Shown here: positions 17,576 through 26,955 of the stretch, piece by piece | How positions within the stretch are numbered: position 1 is the stretch's first letter | Layout: each line of letters starts with the position of its first letter | Assembly: GCF_048268085.1 (NCBI RefSeq) | Contig: NZ_JBLWWF010000021.1 | Location: 7,359-71,358 of the forward strand | Origin: Neptunicella sp048268085 | Lineage (GTDB): Bacteria; Pseudomonadota; Gammaproteobacteria; Enterobacterales; Alteromonadaceae | Length of the DNA stretch: 64,000 bases | Direction of reading: 5' to 3' | Made by a program: the position numbers and the translations under genes | The notes under the pieces: model-generated | Told to the model about the DNA's origin: nothing | Databases searched by the model: none | What the model saw: the letters and a program-made list of their open reading frames with translations, nothing else

Positions 17576-18307
17576 TTATTTAATCGCGACCAGCGAACTA
17601 AAGTTGTAACAACTAAACCAGGTGACGACATCACTAAATCCGGCTTGCTGCAGTCGCTGCTGATGAATTTCCATACTGTCGGTTTGCATGACATTTTCAA
17701 TAGCGGTGCGTTTTTGGCTAATTTCCAATTCACTATAGCCATTACGGCGTTTAAATTCATGATGTAAATCAATCAGTAACTCATTGGCCTGGTTGCTTTC
17801 ATGGCGCATTTTTTCAGACAGGATCAATACACCACCGGGTTTGAGGCCTGCGTATATGGACTGGATGATAACCTCGCGCTGGGCGGGGGGAATAAATTGC
17901 AGGGTAAAATTCATGACCACTACGGCTGCGTTGTCTATCTTGATATTTTGTAAATCGTCACAGATAACCTTTACCGGAGTCTCTGCTTTAAAGGCATCCA
18001 GATGGAGTCGGCAGCGTTCAATCATGGCTTGGGAATTATCAACCGCAATGATCTGGCTGTTGGCTGCATTGATATAGCGACGCATCGCCAATGTTGCCGC
18101 TCCCAAGGAACAACCCAAGTCATAATAATGACTATCCGGTTGTTGGTAGTAGCCGGCTATCTGGCCAATACTGTCAACAATGGTGCTATAACCCGGCACT
18201 GAGCGCTGGATCATATCCGGAAAGACTTCTGCTACCGCCTGATCAAAGCGAAAGTCGCCTACTTGTTGTGGCTGGGAGTAAATTGCGTCTTTACTGGAAG
18301 AAATCAT
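17576..18307 (-). CDS. cmoA: Carboxy-S-adenosyl-L-methionine synthase CmoA
   Basis: Makes carboxy-SAM from SAM and prephenate for CmoB. The SAM-binding YYDLGCSLGAATLAMRRYI segment, GDFRFDQAVAEVFPDMIQRSVPGY near the N terminus, and NFTLQFIPPAQRE are diagnostic. Length 243. First gene of cmoA-cmoB, divergent from acs over about 190 bp in which I see only AT-rich sequence. Confidence 0.96.
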   Translation of the reverse strand: MISSSKDAIYSQPQQVGDFRFDQAVAEVFPDMIQRSVPGYSTIVDSIGQIAGYYQQPDSHYYDLGCSLGAATLAMRRYINAANSQIIAVDNSQAMIERCRLHLDAFKAETPVKVICDDLQNIKIDNAAVVVMNFTLQFIPPAQREVIIQSIYAGLKPGGVLILSEKMRHESNQANELLIDLHHEFKRRNGYSELEISQKRTAIENVMQTDSMEIHQQRLQQAGFSDVVTWFSCYNFSSLVAIK

Positions 18308-18500
18308 AACGTTGCTTACTAAAAAATGAATCGGTCATTTTACCTAATCAATAAGGCACTGTTAACTAAACTATTTAATAAAAAATAAATTCATGTGGTT
18401 AGGCCACTCAACTATTGTATCTAACCTACTATTTCGGCTATGGTCAGCCTCAACATTTTTTTAACAAGATTCTTTTAACCGCTTTTTGGGAGATCAATCG

Positions 18501-20444
18501 ATGTCTGAAGACGTCTATGCCGTGCCGGAACATATTCAACAAAACACCCTTGCCAACAATCAGGAATACCAGCGTTTATATGACTGGTCAGTGAAAGATT
18601 CCGATGGTTTTTGGCAACAACAGGCACAACGTCTTGACTGGATTAAGCCTTTTACCAAGGTCAGTGATTGCAGCTATAGCCCCGGTAATATCAAAATTAA
18701 CTGGTTTGATGATGGTCAATTAAATGCCTGTTATAACTGCGTTGATCGTCATGCTGAATCCGATCCTGAGCGTATCGCAATCATTTGGGAAGGGGACAAT
18801 CCGAAAGATGATAAAAAAGTAACCTATGGACAATTGCAACAGGAAGTCAGCCGTCTCGCCAATGTGATGAAAGATCTTGGTGTGGGCAAAGGTGATCGAG
18901 TCATTATCTACATGCCGATGATTGTCGAAGCGGCTTATTCGATGCTCGCCTGTGCCCGTATCGGTGCCATTCATTCGGTAATTTTTGGTGGTTTTTCGCC
19001 TAATGCCATTGCCGATCGGGTGATTGATAGCCAAGCCAAACTGATTCTGACTGCCGATGTAGGCCATCGTGGCGGTAATCTTATCCAGTTAAAACAAAAT
19101 GTGGATAAAGCACTGGAACGAGATGGCACCAATTGTATTGAGCATGTGCTGGTTGTTAAAGAAGCGGGTAATGATCAGCCGTGGCAATCGGGACGGGATT
19201 TGTGTTGGCAAGATTTGATTGCCGCTGCCAGTGATAGCTGTCCACCCACACCGATGAATGCCGAAGATCCACTGTTTATTTTATATACCTCCGGTTCTAC
19301 TGGTACACCTAAAGGGGTGGTACATAGTACGGGTGGGTATATGGTGTATGCCTCGTTAACTCACCAATATGTCTTTGATTATCGCCCCGGTGATATTTAT
19401 TGGTGTGCCGCGGATGTGGGCTGGATCACCGGGCATAGCTATATTGTGTATGGACCATTAGCCAATGGTGCGACTACCTTAATGTTTGAAGGGGTGCCGA
19501 CTTATCCGGATGTACGCCGAATTGGTCAAGTGGTGGACAAGCATAAAGTAAATATTCTCTATACCGCACCTACGGCGATTCGTGCCTTGATGGCAAAAGG
19601 GGATGAACCGGTGCAAGGCAGTACTCGCGATTCATTACGGGTTTTAGGCAGTGTCGGCGAACCGATTAACCCTGAAGCCTGGCATTGGTATCATGAAAAA
19701 ATTGGCAACAGTCAATGTCCGATTATGGATACCTGGTGGCAAACCGAGACGGGTGGCGTGATGATAACGCCATTACCGGGAGCAACGGCATTAAAACCCG
19801 GATCTGCAACCCGTCCGTTCTTCGGTATTCAACCCGCACTACTGGATAGTGACGGTAATGTACTGGAAGGACCAAACGAAGGAAGTTTGGTGGTAAGCCA
19901 GTCGTGGCCGGGACAAATGCGTACCGTGTGGGGCGATCACGATCGTTTTGAAATGACCTATTTCAGCACCTTTAAAAACTACTATTTCTCTGGGGACGGG
20001 GCGAAACGTGACGATGACGGTTACTACTGGATCACCGGACGTATGGACGATGTATTAAACGTTTCTGGCCATCGCTTGGGCACCGCTGAAATTGAGAGCT
20101 CACTGGTGGCGCATCCTGCCATTGCTGAAGCGGCGGTAGTTGGTTATCCCCATGATATTAAAGGGCAGGGGATTTATGTTTATCTGCAACCTACTGATGG
20201 TGTCACTATTACCGATGAACTGACCAAACAAGTGCGTCAATGGGTTAAGGATGATATTAGCCCGATCGCCGCCCCGGATTTATTGCAATGGACAACCGGT
20301 TTACCTAAAACCCGTTCGGGTAAGATTATGCGCCGCATTTTGCGCAAAATTGCTGCCAATGAATTCGAAAACTTAGGCGATACGTCGACGTTGGCCGATC
20401 CATCGGTGGTTGATGCGCTAATCGAAAACCGGCTTAATCGTTAA
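18501..20444 (+). CDS. acs: Acetyl-CoA synthetase
   Basis: AMP-forming ligase that activates acetate to acetyl-CoA. The ATP loop YTSGSTGTPKGVVHSTGGY is at about 256-274, TWWQTETGG in the acyl pocket, and the C-terminal lysine of TRSGKIMRRILRKIA is the usual acetylation control site. The ATG at 18501 has a GGGAG site 8 bp upstream and gives 647 residues; an in-frame TTG at 18486 lies in that site. It heads an operon with a DUF4212 protein and an SSS-family symporter, so the unit takes up and activates acetate or a similar short acid. Confidence 0.96.
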   Translation: MSEDVYAVPEHIQQNTLANNQEYQRLYDWSVKDSDGFWQQQAQRLDWIKPFTKVSDCSYSPGNIKINWFDDGQLNACYNCVDRHAESDPERIAIIWEGDNPKDDKKVTYGQLQQEVSRLANVMKDLGVGKGDRVIIYMPMIVEAAYSMLACARIGAIHSVIFGGFSPNAIADRVIDSQAKLILTADVGHRGGNLIQLKQNVDKALERDGTNCIEHVLVVKEAGNDQPWQSGRDLCWQDLIAAASDSCPPTPMNAEDPLFILYTSGSTGTPKGVVHSTGGYMVYASLTHQYVFDYRPGDIYWCAADVGWITGHSYIVYGPLANGATTLMFEGVPTYPDVRRIGQVVDKHKVNILYTAPTAIRALMAKGDEPVQGSTRDSLRVLGSVGEPINPEAWHWYHEKIGNSQCPIMDTWWQTETGGVMITPLPGATALKPGSATRPFFGIQPALLDSDGNVLEGPNEGSLVVSQSWPGQMRTVWGDHDRFEMTYFSTFKNYYFSGDGAKRDDDGYYWITGRMDDVLNVSGHRLGTAEIESSLVAHPAIAEAAVVGYPHDIKGQGIYVYLQPTDGVTITDELTKQVRQWVKDDISPIAAPDLLQWTTGLPKTRSGKIMRRILRKIAANEFENLGDTSTLADPSVVDALIENRLNR

Positions 20445-20482
20445 ATAGGAAAGGTTAACAGACCTTAATACTGAGGTGATAA

Positions 20483-20749
20483 ATGGCATTTGAAAATCAG
20501 CAGCAGGCAAGCGCTTATTGGCGTGAAAATATTAGATTGGTTTTAGGATTGTTGACCATCTGGTTCGCAGTTTCATTTGGTTGCGGCATATTATTGGTCG
20601 ATTGGCTAAATGAATTTCGCTTCTTTGGGTTCAAACTGGGTTTCTGGTTTGCCCAACAAGGAGCCATTTATGTGTTTGTGGTGCTGATTTTTGTGTATGC
20701 CCGCCTGTCGTCGCGGTTGGATATTAAATATAACGTTCAGGAGGATTAA
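20483..20749 (+). CDS. DUF4212 small membrane subunit of a sodium:solute symporter
   Basis: An 88-residue protein with two transmembrane helices (about 20-40 and 52-72) and the pattern YWRENIRLVLGLLTIWF...FWFAQQGAIYVFVVLIFVYARL. This family is found almost always directly upstream of VC_2705-type symporters and is taken to be their small subunit. It follows acs by 38 bp and abuts the large subunit with no gap. Confidence 0.9.
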   Translation: MAFENQQQASAYWRENIRLVLGLLTIWFAVSFGCGILLVDWLNEFRFFGFKLGFWFAQQGAIYVFVVLIFVYARLSSRLDIKYNVQED

Positions 20750-22447
20750 ATGGATATTAAAACCATGACGTTTTTAATCGTCGGCGCGTCTTTTATTTTA
20801 TATATCGGTATTGCCATCTGGTCACGGGCCGGTTCCACCAAGGAGTTTTATGTGGCCGGTGGTGACGTACACCCAGTTGCTAACGGCATGGCCACCGCTG
20901 CTGACTGGATGTCAGCAGCGTCGTTTATTTCCATGGCGGGACTGATTTCCTTTATGGGCTATGACGGGGCAGTGTATCTGATGGGCTGGACCGGTGGCTA
21001 TGTGTTATTGGCGCTGTGTTTAGCGCCATATTTACGTAAATTTGGTAAGTTTACCGTACCGGATTTTGTTGGGGATCGTTATTACTCGCAGCTTGCCCGT
21101 ACTGTGGCGGTGATCTGCGCTATTTTTGTTTGTTTCACTTATGTTGCAGGGCAAATGCGCGGTGTAGGCGTGGTATTTAGCCGCTTTTTAGAAGTGGATA
21201 TTGTTACCGGTGTAGTGATTGGTATGGCCATCGTGTTTTTCTACACCGTTCTTGGAGGGATGAAAGGCATTACCTACACTCAAGTGGCGCAATTTTGCGT
21301 ACTACTGTTTGCCTATCTGGTACCTGCAATTTTTATCTCTATTTTAATGACGGATAATCCCATCCCCCAGTTAGGTTTTGGGTCGCAGATATCCGGATCG
21401 GAAACCTATTTGCTGGATAAACTGGATGGTTTATCCGCAGAATTGGGCTTTGCAGCGTATACCGTCGGCAGCAAAAGCACTATCGACGTGTTTTTTATTA
21501 CTGCTGCGTTGATGGTAGGGACTGCTGGATTACCCCATGTGATTGTACGTTTCTTTACTGTGCCTAAAGTCAGTGACGCCAGAAAGTCTGCGGGATGGGC
21601 ATTACTGTTTATTGCACTGGTTTATACCACGGCTCCCGCCATTGCGACTTTTGCCCGGGTGAATATGATTGATACCATCAATGGTGAGCAGTCAACCGGA
21701 ACGGATTACGCACAGGCACCGGGCTGGATTAAAAACTGGGAAAAAACCGGACTGATAGCATGGCAGGATAAAAATCAGGATGGCAAAATGTTTTATTCTG
21801 GCGATGAACGTAACGAGATGACCATCGATCGCGATATTATGGTGTTGGCTAATCCCGAGATCGCCAATCTACCGAGTTGGGTCATTGCGTTAGTCGCAGC
21901 CGGTGGCATTGCAGCTGCGTTGTCTACCTCTGCAGGATTGTTACTGGTCATTTCTACCTCAATATCCCACGATTTACTTAAACGTAATTTGATGCCGGAT
22001 ATTACCGATAAAAAAGAGCTGTTTTATGCCCGGTTAGCGGCCGGTGTGGCCATCCTGGTGGCTGGCTACTTTGGGGTACATCCGCCCGGTTTTGTTGCGC
22101 AGGTGGTGGCTTTTGCCTTTGGCTTGGCTGCATCGTCATTTTTCCCGGCGATTATTATGGGCATCTTTTACAAACGCATGAATAAAGAAGGGGCGATTTC
22201 CGGGATGCTAGCCGGGATCACGTTTACCGCCGCTTATATTATTTATTTCAAGTTTATTAATCCGGCTGCCAATCAGCCTGAAAACTGGTGGTTTGGTATT
22301 TCACCAGAAGGGATTGGTACCTTGGGAATGATGTTGAACTTTGTGGTGGCGTTTACGGTAAAACAATTTACTGCCGACGTACCGGAAGAGGTTCAAGCGA
22401 TGGTAGAAAGTATTCGTTACCCCAAAAAACAGGTATCGAGCGACTAA
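20750..22447 (+). CDS. Sodium:solute symporter, VC_2705 subfamily (acetate/short-chain acid)
   Basis: SSS-family permease of 565 residues with about 13 hydrophobic segments. FYVAGGDVHPVANGMATAADWMSAASF (about 29-55) and AAALSTSAGLLLVISTSISHDLLKR carry the sodium-site serines/threonines of the family. Between helices, at residues 340-353, lies an EF-hand-like loop DKNQDGKMFYSGDE. ATG starts immediately after the small subunit. Linked to acs, so acetate is the likely substrate by context; the subfamily itself does not fix the substrate. Confidence 0.88.
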   Translation: MDIKTMTFLIVGASFILYIGIAIWSRAGSTKEFYVAGGDVHPVANGMATAADWMSAASFISMAGLISFMGYDGAVYLMGWTGGYVLLALCLAPYLRKFGKFTVPDFVGDRYYSQLARTVAVICAIFVCFTYVAGQMRGVGVVFSRFLEVDIVTGVVIGMAIVFFYTVLGGMKGITYTQVAQFCVLLFAYLVPAIFISILMTDNPIPQLGFGSQISGSETYLLDKLDGLSAELGFAAYTVGSKSTIDVFFITAALMVGTAGLPHVIVRFFTVPKVSDARKSAGWALLFIALVYTTAPAIATFARVNMIDTINGEQSTGTDYAQAPGWIKNWEKTGLIAWQDKNQDGKMFYSGDERNEMTIDRDIMVLANPEIANLPSWVIALVAAGGIAAALSTSAGLLLVISTSISHDLLKRNLMPDITDKKELFYARLAAGVAILVAGYFGVHPPGFVAQVVAFAFGLAASSFFPAIIMGIFYKRMNKEGAISGMLAGITFTAAYIIYFKFINPAANQPENWWFGISPEGIGTLGMMLNFVVAFTVKQFTADVPEEVQAMVESIRYPKKQVSSD

Positions 22448-22461
22448 AAGGAATTAAAACG

Positions 22462-22495
22462 GCGGGTTGAGGGTCTATAGTTGAACTTAACCCGC
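22462..22495 (+). terminator. Hairpin terminator candidate after the symporter
   Basis: Arms GCGGGTTGAG (22462-22471) and CTTAACCCGC (22486-22495) pair at 9 of 10 positions around a 14-base loop, 14 bp after the symporter stop. AATTATT follows, so the U-tract is poor. Confidence 0.45.
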
Positions 22496-22598
22496 AATTA
22501 TTCAGGATAGTGGTATCAAAGGCTTCTTCACTTTAATTACGCTACTGTGGTTCGTTACTGCCTCTGTTGGTATTGCGCAGGCTGATGTTTGGCATCAG

Positions 22599-24857
22599 GT
22601 GACTTTTCAACCCGAGCCCCATGAGCCATCGAGTGTAAAAATCATCGCTTACTTTGATTTGGATAAGGACGATTTTTTAACTCAAGTAAATCATCCTCAG
22701 TCGCTGCAAAATAACGTTATTGAATTACCCGTATCCCCGAATCAGACATTACCCTTTACGGTGGCAGCCAATCAGGTTTTACCCGCTGCATTGGCCAACC
22801 GTTTTCCTGATATACAAACCTTTAATCTCATTGGCGTTGGCCATCGTAGCCGCGGCAAATTAGAGATCCGTTCAAATGGGATTTATGCGGCCTATCGGGT
22901 TAATGGACATCGTTATTATCTGGAACCGGATTTAGTCAGCAGTCATTATCGCTTTTATGATGCCACAGAACAGCCACGCCAACCTTTTACTGAACAAGTG
23001 CGTGAACTGGCATTATCCCCGTTGAACATCAATAGGTCGGCTAAGCCACAGGTAGACGGAACCGTCAGACAATACCGACTGGCTATTGCTACCACCGGTG
23101 AATACAGTGCTAAATTCGGTTCTACTACAGAATCGGTACTGGCCGAACTGGCCACAGTGGTAAACCGCCTTAATCTGGTCTTTGAAGTCGATATGGGGGT
23201 GTCGTTTGCTCTGGTAGAGGGTAATGACCAACTTATTTTCCTTGATGCCGATACCGATCCTTTTGATAATAATACCGATGATATTGATAAGGTGGGTGGT
23301 ATAATCGATCAAACGTTGGGCAACAGTAGCTATGATATTGGCCATGTGTTTACCACCAGTGGCGGGGGATTAGCTAGTCCCGGGGTAGTTTGCCGTTCTG
23401 CCAGCAAAGCTTTTGGTGTAACTGGGATCAATAACCCGCGTGGCGATCGTTTTTATATTGACTTTGTTGCCCATGAAATTGGTCATCAGCTGGGGGCTAA
23501 TCACAGTTTTAACAGTGAATCTGGCAGTTGTGCAGGCAATCGGAGTTCCAGGAGTGCCTGGGAACCCGGCAGTGGTTCAACCATAATGGCCTATGCGGGA
23601 AGTTGTGATCCCGAAAATTTACAATCCCATTCCGATGATTATTTTCATATTGGTTCGGTACTGGAATACCGTCAACGTTTGACCAATGGATTGTCCGGAA
23701 ATTGTGGACAAATTCTTTCCGGTACCAATGAAGCGCCTACCGCTGATGCAGGGCGTGATTATACAATTCCAGCCAATAGCCCTTTTGTACTCACTGCCAT
23801 TGCTGATGATCCAGATAACGATAACTTGTTGTATAACTGGGAACAGTATTTCGTGGTAGGTAATGAGGATGGTCAAGATCCACGTCCTGTTGCTAGTACC
23901 AGTGCTACAGAAATGGCCACCGATGATGGCACCCGACCATTATTTCGCAGCTGGCCTCCGACAGACAGTACACAGCGTTATTTACCGCGTTTGCAGGATG
24001 TGCTTCAAGGCCCAGATGTAACAGTTAAAGGTGAAACCTATCCTACCACTGAACGCACGTTGCGTTTTCGCTTATCGGTCAGGGATAATCAAGGCGGCTT
24101 AGTTACCGATGAAACGTTAATTAGCGTGACCCCCTCTAGTGGTCCGGTGGTAGTCAATAAACCTGATGGCAATACCTTATGGGACAATGATTCCAGTTAT
24201 GAGATTCAGTGGGATGTGGCCGATACGGATTTACCGCCAGTCAGTTGTCGTCAGATGGATGTGTGGTTATCGGTGGATGGAGGACAAAGTTTTCCGCTAT
24301 TGATCGCCGAGCAGTTGGATAATAATGGTTCTGCCTTGTTGACTGGTCTGGTCGCGATAAGTACGGATAACGCCAGGCTGATGCTTAAGTGTCATGACAA
24401 TATCTTTTATGCGCTAAATTCGTCTGCTTTTAAAATTAATATCACTGCTAATCAACCGCCTGTGGCGGTGGACGATAGCGTTACCGTGCAACAGGATTCA
24501 GTTAATAACCGTATTTCGGTACTCAATAATGATAGTGATCCTGATAGTGGTGATAAGCTGTCTATTGTCGCGGTTGAATATAACGGAACAGGCAGCGTGA
24601 GTATTGATAATGATGTTGTTGTCTATTCTCCTGCTAACGGATTTAGCGGTAATGACAGTATCGATTACCTAATCAGTGATTTACATGGCTTACAGACAAC
24701 AGCAACCGTGCAGATTACCGTTGAGGCCAAAATCGTTACCCCTCCTTCTATTCCTGACACTAAAAGTAGCGGGGGCAGCGTGGACGTTGAATGGTTCATC
24801 ATCGTTCTGTTGTTAGCTAATCTATTCAAGAGGCGCAAAGCACTATGCGCAGTTTAA
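22599..24857 (+). CDS. Secreted reprolysin-like zinc metalloprotease with GlyGly-CTERM tag
   Basis: Extracellular metalloprotease. The zinc site HEIGHQLGANH (residues 292-302 counted from 22599) is the HExxHxxGxxH motif of metzincins, with reprolysin-like surroundings. After about residue 380 come a PKD/Ig-like domain (NEAPTADAGRDY...) and a cadherin-like domain (PPVAVDDSVTVQQDS...NNDSDPDSGD). The tail SSGGSVDVEWFIIVLLL followed by FKRRK is a GlyGly-CTERM sorting signal, cut by rhombosortase after type II export. The first usual start codon is the GTG at 22599. However, 28 in-frame upstream codons (22515-22598) encode a clear signal peptide with no ATG, GTG or TTG, so the true start is probably ATC at 22515 or a frameshift is present. 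Confidence 0.85.
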   Translation: MTFQPEPHEPSSVKIIAYFDLDKDDFLTQVNHPQSLQNNVIELPVSPNQTLPFTVAANQVLPAALANRFPDIQTFNLIGVGHRSRGKLEIRSNGIYAAYRVNGHRYYLEPDLVSSHYRFYDATEQPRQPFTEQVRELALSPLNINRSAKPQVDGTVRQYRLAIATTGEYSAKFGSTTESVLAELATVVNRLNLVFEVDMGVSFALVEGNDQLIFLDADTDPFDNNTDDIDKVGGIIDQTLGNSSYDIGHVFTTSGGGLASPGVVCRSASKAFGVTGINNPRGDRFYIDFVAHEIGHQLGANHSFNSESGSCAGNRSSRSAWEPGSGSTIMAYAGSCDPENLQSHSDDYFHIGSVLEYRQRLTNGLSGNCGQILSGTNEAPTADAGRDYTIPANSPFVLTAIADDPDNDNLLYNWEQYFVVGNEDGQDPRPVASTSATEMATDDGTRPLFRSWPPTDSTQRYLPRLQDVLQGPDVTVKGETYPTTERTLRFRLSVRDNQGGLVTDETLISVTPSSGPVVVNKPDGNTLWDNDSSYEIQWDVADTDLPPVSCRQMDVWLSVDGGQSFPLLIAEQLDNNGSALLTGLVAISTDNARLMLKCHDNIFYALNSSAFKINITANQPPVAVDDSVTVQQDSVNNRISVLNNDSDPDSGDKLSIVAVEYNGTGSVSIDNDVVVYSPANGFSGNDSIDYLISDLHGLQTTATVQITVEAKIVTPPSIPDTKSSGGSVDVEWFIIVLLLANLFKRRKALCAV

Positions 24858-25234
24858 TCATATTGGTAAGTGTCTTGTTGAACGGCTGTTATTGTTGTGT
24901 CGAGCCGGCACAACCGTCAGATAATACATCGGCAGAGATGAATACGACGAACAGCCCGCTTTCCCTGCAAAATGTCGAACAACAGGCTGCCAGTGCAATT
25001 CAACGTGGGGATCTGGCGTTATGGATTGAGGCTCGCCGTGGCGTAAATGTATTGGGACTAGATCATGTTGATCCCAAGCTGGTTGAACAAGTCTGTGGAT
25101 TGAAATATTTACCCTTAAGTGGTGATGTGTATCGTGCTCAAGAGCGTGAGCAGCGCCAACTGAATCGTCAATACGGATTAGAATACAATCAACGGGTGAT
25201 TCCCCATTGCCTTAAAAAGCTCAATACGCCCTAG
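24845..25234 (+). CDS. Small putative lipoprotein
   Basis: A 129-residue protein with a short lipoprotein signal, MRSLIILVSVLLNGC, where the lipobox cysteine is C15. The mature part has no recognised domain; it is polar, with an ARRGVNVLGLDHVDP segment and a glutamine/arginine-rich QEREQRQLNRQY stretch. It overlaps the metalloprotease 3' end by 13 bp, so the two are probably co-translated; a supporting role near the protease is possible but unproven. Confidence 0.65.
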   Translation: MRSLIILVSVLLNGCYCCVEPAQPSDNTSAEMNTTNSPLSLQNVEQQAASAIQRGDLALWIEARRGVNVLGLDHVDPKLVEQVCGLKYLPLSGDVYRAQEREQRQLNRQYGLEYNQRVIPHCLKKLNTP

Positions 25235-25291
25235 TTATTCAATTAAAATCCCCTTATTATCCAAAGGATTAGAATAACTAAAGGTTCATAT

Positions 25292-26281
25292 ATGTTTAAC
25301 CCATCACTACCTCTTGTAGAATTGCATCGTCATTTAGATGGCAATATTCGTCCTGCCACAATTTGGGACTTGGCCCAACAACATCAAATAAAGGTGCCAG
25401 CCAATTCGTTGGATGAACTGATTCCGCTAACGCAAATTCAGGGACAAACCAGTGATTTACTGGAATTTTTAGCCAAGTTGGATTACGGCGTATCGGTGTT
25501 AGCCGATTTGGACGCTTGTTATCGAATTGCTTATGAGAATATGCAGGATGCTCAACAGCAAGGGCTGGATTATGTTGAGTTGCGTTTTTCACCGCATTAT
25601 ATGGCGATGGCATTTAATTTAGACATGCAAGGGGTGGTTGAAGCGGTAGATGCCGGTGTGAAGGCCGGAAGTCGTGATTTCGGGGTTAAAGCGAATTTAA
25701 TTGGAATTTTAAGCCGCACCTTTGGGGTGGATAAGTGTCAGGCTGAATTGGATGCATTACTCGCGTGTAAAGAAAAAATCACCGCACTGGATTTGGCCGG
25801 TGATGAACTAGGGTATCCCGCACAATTATTTGAATCACATTTCAAACAGGCGCGCGATGCCGGCTGGAATATTACTGTGCATGCTGGTGAAGCCGATGGT
25901 CCGCAAAGTATCTGGAATGCCATTAATTTGCTCGGTGCAACGCGCATAGGTCATGGGGTCGCTGCGATTCGTGATGAAAAACTGATGGATTATATGGCTA
26001 AAAACCATATCGCGATTGAATCTTGTCCAACCTCTAATTATCACACCGGTACATTGAATGATATTGCCAGTCATCCAATGAAAACCTTTTTAGCCAATGA
26101 CATACTGGTGACGTTAAGTACCGATGATCCTGCGGTATCTAACATTGATTTAGCCAATGAATATCGTGTCGCAAGTGAGGTAATAGGTTTTACGCAGCGA
26201 CAGCTGGATACGATTCAATTGAATGGTTTAAAAGCTGCCTTTTTATCTGATGCTGAAAAAACCGCGTTACACAAGTCATAA
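25292..26281 (+). CDS. add: Adenosine deaminase
   Basis: Zinc hydrolase that deaminates adenosine and deoxyadenosine to inosine forms in purine salvage. The metal ligands and catalytic residues are in place: ELHRHLDGNIR (about 11-21), VHAGEADGP with the catalytic glutamate, RIGHG, and STDDPAV with the two aspartates. Length 329, typical for bacterial Add. An AAGG ribosome site precedes the ATG. Followed by a GNAT gene 17 bp later. Confidence 0.95.
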   Translation: MFNPSLPLVELHRHLDGNIRPATIWDLAQQHQIKVPANSLDELIPLTQIQGQTSDLLEFLAKLDYGVSVLADLDACYRIAYENMQDAQQQGLDYVELRFSPHYMAMAFNLDMQGVVEAVDAGVKAGSRDFGVKANLIGILSRTFGVDKCQAELDALLACKEKITALDLAGDELGYPAQLFESHFKQARDAGWNITVHAGEADGPQSIWNAINLLGATRIGHGVAAIRDEKLMDYMAKNHIAIESCPTSNYHTGTLNDIASHPMKTFLANDILVTLSTDDPAVSNIDLANEYRVASEVIGFTQRQLDTIQLNGLKAAFLSDAEKTALHKS

Positions 26282-26298
26282 CCGCCAGGAACAACATC

Positions 26299-26802
26299 AT
26301 GTTAGTCATCCCCAGCCACGAGATTGAATTTTTGGCGTATGACAATAGCTTGGCCGCTGATTTTAAAACAATTAACGAGCAATGGATCCGTGCCATGTTT
26401 GTATTGGAACCATCGGATCAATTGTCGCTAAATCAGCCTCAACAGCAAATTATTGATAGAGGTGGGCAGATTTACTTTGCCAACCATCCACAGTTGGGGG
26501 TGGTTGGCTGTTGTGCCTTAATGCCTAAAGAGGATGGGGCATTTGAGTTAACCAAAATGGGCGTACTGGACAGTGCCAGAGGATTAAAAGTGGGTGAGTT
26601 GTTGTTGCAATATGTGCTGCAACAGGCTCGTTTGTTACCGATTAAACGCCTTTTTTTGTTAACCAATAAAAAATGCCAAGCGGCCATTCATTTGTATGAG
26701 AAAAATGGCTTTATTCACGATAAGCAAGTGATGGAACAATACGGCAGCAGCTATCAACGCTGTAATGTGGCGATGAAATATCCGCCTATTTGGCAGGCTT
26801 AA
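26299..26802 (+). CDS. GNAT-family N-acetyltransferase
   Basis: A 167-residue acetyl-CoA-dependent acyltransferase. The central LTKMGVLDSARGLKVGELLLQYVL holds the coenzyme-A pyrophosphate loop (RGLKVG in place of the common RGxGxG), and LFLLTNKKCQAAIHLYEKNGF is the usual motif B ending. Substrate is unknown. Downstream of add with an AGGA site; a bidirectional terminator follows. Confidence 0.85.
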   Translation: MLVIPSHEIEFLAYDNSLAADFKTINEQWIRAMFVLEPSDQLSLNQPQQQIIDRGGQIYFANHPQLGVVGCCALMPKEDGAFELTKMGVLDSARGLKVGELLLQYVLQQARLLPIKRLFLLTNKKCQAAIHLYEKNGFIHDKQVMEQYGSSYQRCNVAMKYPPIWQA

Positions 26803-26905
26803 ACCATTTCTATTAAGTCATTGAACTCTCAGAATGCATCCAGCGGTTTTTGAACAAGGCGTCGTTATACAGAAATGGTATTAAATCTTCGCTTAAGTTT
26901 GCGAT

Positions 26906-26940
26906 AAAAAAGCCCACTGCAAAGTGGGCTTGGTGTTTTT
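26906..26940. terminator. Bidirectional rho-independent terminator
   Basis: AGCCCACT (26911-26918) and AGTGGGCT (26923-26930) form a perfect 8-bp stem with a GCAA loop. It is flanked by an A-run on the left and TTGGTGTTTTT on the right, between convergent GNAT and TonB-receptor genes. Confidence 0.85.
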
Positions 26941-26955
26941 GGCGATGTAACTGGA

